A stretch of DNA of 64,000 bases from CAWKKW01 sp963850345 (GTDB taxonomy: Bacteria; Acidobacteriota; Terriglobia; Terriglobales; Acidobacteriaceae), in assembly GCA_963850345.1 (NCBI GenBank), contig CAWKKW010000003.1, positions 324,704 to 388,703 on the forward strand, written 5' to 3'. Both the position numbers and the translations under genes were made by a program. How positions within the stretch are numbered: the stretch's first letter is position 1; the number at the start of each line of letters is the position of its first letter. This document shows positions 59,596 to 64,000 of the stretch, piece by piece. Below the pieces are notes generated by a model. That model was not told the origin of the DNA and did not search any database. It worked only from the letters and a program-made list of their open reading frames with translations.

Positions 59596-59766
59596 GCGGG
59601 ACTGCAGCGCTTCGAGGCGATCTTTGCGGCGGGCAGTGAGCACCAGGTGAACCCCGGCTTTGGCCAGTTCCACTGCCAGAGCCTCGCCGATTCCGGCGCT
59701 CGCACCGGTGATGAGCGCCCATTTTCCTTGCCAGGTTTTTCGTATGAGCCGCGATGCTTGCTTCAT
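59371..59766 (-). pseudogene. SDR-family short-chain dehydrogenase, N-terminal part only
   Basis: From ATG 59766 (AAGGAG upstream) the frame reads WALITGASAGIGEALAVELA (the TGxxxGIG cofactor motif), LVLTARRKDRLEALQSRLQT and IDLLVNNAGFGAYGEFHKLD (the NNAG motif). After about residue 115 it enters the antisense of the ADOP permease, and the YxxxK active site is absent. It begins 30 bases after the M3 peptidase stop and probably was its operon partner. It is truncated at the same point as the permease. Confidence 0.75.
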
Positions 59767-59796
59767 GTTCTCCTTCCGGCGACTTGCCGAGCGAAC

Positions 59797-61822
59797 CTAT
59801 ACCGCTGCTGGTTCTGGTTCGCCATTGACCCACTGCTGAAAGGCGTCAAAGCTCTGCGGCCTCCCGAGAAAATCCTGAACAATTTGGGTGCCGGGTTTGG
59901 AGCCACCGGGTTCGAGCACGGTTCGCCGATAGCGCATGGCCGCTCGCCGTCGAGCAGGTTCGCCGGGTCGAACTGATTGAAGAAATCCAGCGCGATCACC
60001 TTGTCGAAGAGGTAGGTGTAGTAATTCGACGAATAGCCGGTGAGATGAGTGAAGCTCGCGTACATGCGATTGCCGTCAATCCAGGTGTACGGCAGAAAGC
60101 GCGTGTAGTCGTCGTGCAGCAGCGCGTCCAGATCGAGTTGGTCGGGATCCTGGTTATGCGTGTCGAGCGAATAGCTGCAATAGAAAAGCTGCGCCCGCAC
60201 GCCGTCGGCGCGGCCAAAGGCGCTGGCGTGGTTCATGCGCGCGACCAGTTCGGCGGAATCGGCTCGTCGGTCTGGTAATGTCTTGCGAACCCGGCAAGCA
60301 GATCGGCATCGCGGAAAAACTCCTCCAGCATCTGCGAGGGAACCTCGACAAAGTCGCCCTCGGTGCGATGCCGCTGATTCCGGCATAGGGCTGTTGGCCG
60401 CCAAGAAGCGCGTGCATCAGGTGGCCGAATTCGTGGAAGAAGGTGGTGACATTGTCGTACTGCATCAGGCCGGGATCGTCCGGCTTGCCTCCGGGGAAAT
60501 TGCAGACCAGCGCGGCCTCGGGTATCTGGCGGCCCGCGACTCCGGAACCAGGGGTGTGCGCTGAACCACTTGTCTTTGCCCTCGCGCGGATGCATGTCGA
60601 GATAGAAACGGCCGACCTGCCGTTCGCCGTCGAATACGTCAAATGCGCTGACCGCCGGGTCCCAGACATCGGCATCGGCGACCGGCTCGAAACTCACATG
60701 AAAGAGACGCGCCGCCGTATCGAGCACGCCTTTTTCCACGCGATCATAGGGGAAGTAAGGCCGCACCGACTGCGAGTCGAAGTCAAAGGCCGAGCGGCGA
60801 AATTGTTCGTACCAGTAGCCGCGGCTGGCAGCATCGATGGCCTGCAGCTCGGGGCGCTGGCGGCGGGCGAATGCCAGCACCCGGGCAACGTCGCGCTCTG
60901 CTCCCTCCTTGGAAGCGGAGTCCAGATCGTTCAGAAAGGCCTTCATCTTCTCAGCCGATTGCATCATCTGGTCGGCCGTGGCAAGGTCCGCCCAGGAGGC
61001 ATAGCCGAGCATGGTGGCGATCTGCTGGCGCGTCTTGAGCAGGTCGAGCAGCACCTGCCTATTGGTGGGGTAGGCGCGGGTGTTGTAGGCGAGGAACATT
61101 CTCCGACGCAGATCGTCGCTCCTGGCGAAGGTCATCACCGGCATGTAATCCGGATAGTCGGTGGTCAGGGTGATGGTGCCATCTTCGGCGGGAGGATGAC
61201 TGGCGATATAGTCCGCCGGCAAGCCGTCGAGTTCCGCCGGATCCTGCACTGTGACATGGTTGGCGCCGTCTTGCACGTTGCGGGCAAACGTCAGCGAGAG
61301 CTCGGTCGCTTTATCGTGCAGCTCCCGGATATGAGTCCGTTTGGCTTCGTCTTTATCCACGCCGGAGAGCCGGTATTGCAAGAGCGTCCGGTTCAGATAG
61401 TGCCGGGTAGCGCTGTCGATCCCGTTCATCGCCACTTCGTTCAACGAAAGGTCATTAAGAGCCTGGTAGACCTCGTGATTGAGCGAGAGGTAGGTGATGA
61501 CTTCGGAGATCTTCTGGCACTGATCCTGAGCGGCATCGCGTATCTCTTTGAGCGGATGCACGCTGTTCAGGAGTGCAGACTGCTGCCCGGCGGCGGCTAG
61601 CTCCGCGAGCGCATTGTCATAGGGGCGAAGGGTGTTCTCGACGGTTCGCGGGCCCGTGGCTGCTACGAGTAGATCGATCTGGCGCTGCTGCTCGGCGATC
61701 CGGGCGCCAACCCACGCCTGCAGGCTGGGAACATCCACCTTGCCTCTTCCTGCCGCGCTCCAGGGGTGGACTTGCGAAGGGGATTCGCTGTGAGACTGGG
61801 GCTCGGTAACCGCTTCTGCCAT
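59797..61822 (-). pseudogene. M3-family metallopeptidase (oligopeptidase), four frameshifts
   Basis: From ATG 61822 (GGAGGAAG upstream) the first ~420 residues match M3 peptidases (RTVENTLRPYDNALAELAAA, DLRRRMFLAYNTRAYPTNRQ). The frame then breaks four times: near 60555, 60365, 60245 and 59940. Between breaks the family sequence continues in other frames: VTTFFHEFGHLMHALLGGQQ with the HEFGH zinc site, GDFVEVPSQMLEEFFRDADL, ARMNHASAFGRADGVRAQLF, and finally AMRYRRTVLEPGGSKPGTQ up to a stop at 59797. All parts are present in order, so it is either a very recent pseudogene or an error-rich stretch of an intact ~670-residue gene. Confidence 0.8.
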
Positions 61823-62089
61823 TTGAATACTTCCTCCCGCAAACTTCGTTCTTCCAAGATAAGCGATCTCTCCGCGGTGGATAAAAGAGGCAACAAAACC
61901 TTCGGCTTTGTTGCGAGCGCCCAAAAATCTGAGCAGATGCTGCATACTGGCGTCGCAGCGGAATTAGCCTTTCGGCGGCAATCCGTGGCTGTGGAGGGGT
62001 AGGGGACGGAGAGTTACCTACGCCGTCCTCTAGTCGTTTCATCACTTCACAGGTGGGGAGAAATGCTCTAAGATGCGGCAATTGCACCG
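61823..62089. other. Divergent intergenic region, nothing specific recognised
   Basis: It lies between the minus-strand M3 gene and the plus-strand aroDE gene. No protein-like frame or terminator is seen. Confidence 0.4.
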
Positions 62090-63659
62090 ATGAATTTACC
62101 AGTTACAGGCTTGTCGCCCCGCTACCTGGCACGCGCATCGGGAAGATCTGCGTCGCAATTATTGGGGACACTCCGGCGGAACTGGTGGAGAAGGCCACAG
62201 AAGCGATCCACGAAAATCACTTTCTCGAGTTCCGGTTGGATTACCTGGCGAAGCCGGCGCTCGCGTTACCGAAGCTCAAAGAATTCATGACCGACCGCGG
62301 TGGCATCACCGCAATTGCCACCTGCCGTCGCGAAGTCTCGGGTGGAAAGTTCAAAGGCTCTCTCGCTGCGGAAGTGGACATTTTGACCAAGGCCATTGCG
62401 TGCGGGTTCCACCTGGTTGACCTGGAACTTGAATCCGCCGAAGCGATGAAGCACGCCGAGTTCGAAAAACTGCGATCCCTGGGCGCCGGGCTGATCGTCT
62501 CGCATCATGACTTCGCGGCTACCAAAGATCTGGATGGGGTGCTCGAGCGCATCCTCCCCTTCCAGCCCGATTTCATCAAGATCGTGTCGACGGCCAAGAG
62601 CTTGGCGGACAACGTGACCATGATGCATTTCCTGGAGAAGGCCTCAAACCAGAACAACCTGATCGGTGTCTGTATGGGCGAACAGGGCATCATCAGCCGC
62701 GTTCTTGGCTTGCGCGCTGGGAGTGCCTTCACCTTTGCCGCGGCCACTGTGGGCGAAGGACGGCTCCGGGGCAGATCGCCGCACGCACGTTGATTGACGC
62801 CTACCGGGCTGAACAGATCGACGCAGCCACCCGCATCTACGGCGTGGCCGGAAATCCGGTGAAGCATTCGCTTTCCCCGATCATGATGAACACGGCTTTT
62901 CGCCGCAAGACGGTGAATGCGGTGTACCTGCCGCTGCAGACCAGCAAGATCAACGACCTGCTGACGCTGGTGCGCGAGGTTCCGCTCAACGGCATGAGCG
63001 TGACCATGCCCTTCAAGCAGGACATTCTCAAACATCTGGCCAAGACGGATCCCCTTTCGGAGAAGGTCGGCGCCTGCAACACCATCGTTCGTTCGCAGGA
63101 CGGAAAGCTTTACGGATTTAATACCGACGTGGCCGCTGTAGTTCGGCCACTCGAAAAGCGGATTCATCTGAAAGGCGCGAAGGTTCTGGTGCTGGGTGCA
63201 GGTGGAGCGGCACGGGCCGCGGTCTTTGGGCTGAAGGAGAAGGGCGCTGAGGTATTCGTGCTGAATCGCACACTTGAGACCGGGCAGAAGCTGGCTCGGG
63301 AGGCCAAGGCGAAGACTGCCAAGCGGGAGCAACTGGCCAAATCCACCTTCGACGTGATCGTGAATGCCACGCCGACCGGCATGCACGGCGTGAAGCCAAC
63401 CACGATCCTGGAGCCGAAAGAGATCAATGCGCGGCTGGTCTTCGATCTTGTCTACAACCCGATTGATACGCCTCTAATCCGAGCGGCTCGCGAAAAAGGA
63501 ATCGCGGTGATTACCGGTGTAGAGATGTTCGTGCACCAGGGAGCGAGGCAGTTTGAGATCTGGACCGGCAAGCCCGCGCCGGAAGAAGAGATGATGCGAG
63601 TGGTGATTCACGCGCTGCGACAGCGCGCCGAGGCTGAAGCGGCCAAGCGAAACGCCTAA
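62090..63659 (+). pseudogene. aroDE: Bifunctional 3-dehydroquinate dehydratase / shikimate dehydrogenase (AroD-AroE fusion), two frameshifts
   Basis: The frames join into one ~520-residue fusion. Residues from ATG 62090 (MNLPVTGLSPR) should continue into LPGTRIGKICVAIIGDTPAE, but a base is missing near 62130. The type I dehydroquinase part has GLIVSHHDFAATKDLDGVLE and FIKIVSTAKSLADNVTMMHF with the Schiff-base lysine. Near 62758 a second single-base loss breaks GEG from TAPGQIAARTLIDAYRAEQI. The shikimate dehydrogenase part follows: YGVAGNPVKHSLSPIMMNTA, VTMPFKQDILKHL and GAGGAARAAVFGL. Fused dehydroquinase/shikimate dehydrogenase genes are known in this phylum. The first base losses look like C and A dropped from short runs, so sequencing error is likely. 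If the breaks are real, the C-terminal enzyme could start near 62790. Confidence 0.8.
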
Positions 63660-63740
63660 CTCCCCGTTCGCCTCAAATCCTGAAGAACTATAGAGTGGAA
63701 TGAGCATTTCGGGTGCGAATGTGCCCTTTGGAGACATGGA

Positions 63741-64000
63741 TTGCGCGACTCTTCCCGTGACACTGCAGTGGACAGGCTCATCGAACTTGCCCGCGAAGAC
63801 AAGGGTGGGCCCAAGGCGGCTATGCCGATTCCCGCACCCCTTCCCACCGACCTATCGCTCGAAGACCAAAAGGATCCTCGTCCCTCTATGTGGCGTTCGC
63901 TGCTTCAGCTCCGCGTACTTCTCCCCTATGTTTCGCGCCTGCTTCCTTTGCTCGATAGCGGCTTCGCGCATGCTCCGGACACCCGGCACCTCGATCAGAG
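63741..64000 (+). CDS. Hypothetical protein, 3' end outside window
   Basis: A TTG start at 63741 with GGAG 8 bases upstream opens LRDSSRDTAVDRLIELARED, with a further block SMWRSLLQLRVLLPYVSRLL that looks amphipathic. The frame is open to the window edge (~86 residues seen). Composition is protein-like with polar N-terminus and hydrophobic middle. It follows aroDE by ~80 bases. It is not recognised; a base may also be missing at its start, since ATG lies in a neighbouring frame. Confidence 0.5.
   Translation, partial: MRDSSRDTAVDRLIELAREDKGGPKAAMPIPAPLPTDLSLEDQKDPRPSMWRSLLQLRVLLPYVSRLLPLLDSGFAHAPDTRHLDQ

Overview
The window reads as a chromosomal segment of a member of the Acidobacteriota, probably class Terriglobia. 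The basis is gene content and style: a fused AroD-AroE reading frame, an ADOP-type FtsX/MacB permease, a secreted TPR protein with an HMPSHIFTRLG block, a DUF885 HEGIPGHH protease, high GC, and intergenic hairpins of the GGGTGCCCCAC type. This is inference from family knowledge; no 16S rRNA or tRNA gene was seen.

Layout. (1) 0-8 kb: the end of an esterase, a secreted hypothetical protein, a gene-free stretch at 1.4-2.0 kb that looks like a replication origin (tandem DnaA-box-like sites, GC-rich spacer, TAC/TAG trinucleotide runs, AT-rich core), a secretin-N-like protein, dnaN, a TPR protein, a TlpA-like thioredoxin and a MerR regulator. (2) 8-10 kb: a broken Tat-DsrE gene and an AT-richer, frameshifted PD-(D/E)XK nuclease-like gene. 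(3) 10-21.8 kb: housekeeping genes, namely a cytidylate-kinase-like protein, mutS2, two small membrane proteins, hemB, lpdA-lipB-E2 (lipoate-dependent dehydrogenase functions) and purEK. (4) 21.9-37.9 kb: a compact phage structural cluster, almost all on the minus strand. In transcription order it has a zinc-ribbon protein, a sigma-region-4-like protein, a small-terminase candidate, TerL, a HipA-like kinase with DUF3037, portal, protease, scaffold, capsid, connectors, tail proteins and small membrane proteins. A divergent XRE/S24-like regulator lies at its head. No integrase, replication, tape-measure or endolysin gene is visible. (5) 38-57 kb: Gfo/Idh oxidoreductase, murQ, DUF885 protease, MscS channel, gyrB, small secreted and membrane proteins, rpmA/rplU, a glycosyltransferase, an epimerase, rpmB, msrB, ridA and rel. 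(6) 57.4-64 kb: an ADOP permease and an SDR gene that truncate each other at one junction, an M3 peptidase with four frameshifts, an AroDE fusion with two frameshifts, and the start of one more gene.

How it works together. The housekeeping parts are ordinary for a soil heterotroph (clamp and gyrase, heme, purine, lipoate, shikimate, stringent response). Several of these genes have a -10-like hexamer exactly 5-7 nt before the start codon, which points to leaderless mRNAs. The most unusual block is the phage cluster. It carries a self-contained HipA-like/DUF3037 cassette, bounded by an 18-bp tandem repeat array and a terminator, between terminase and portal. Its divergent regulator seems to lack the S24 catalytic serine. 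This suggests a domesticated or gene-transfer-agent-like element rather than an inducible prophage. Single-base frameshifts cluster at about 8.2-9.2 kb and 59.9-62.8 kb, so part of the apparent gene decay may be sequence error.
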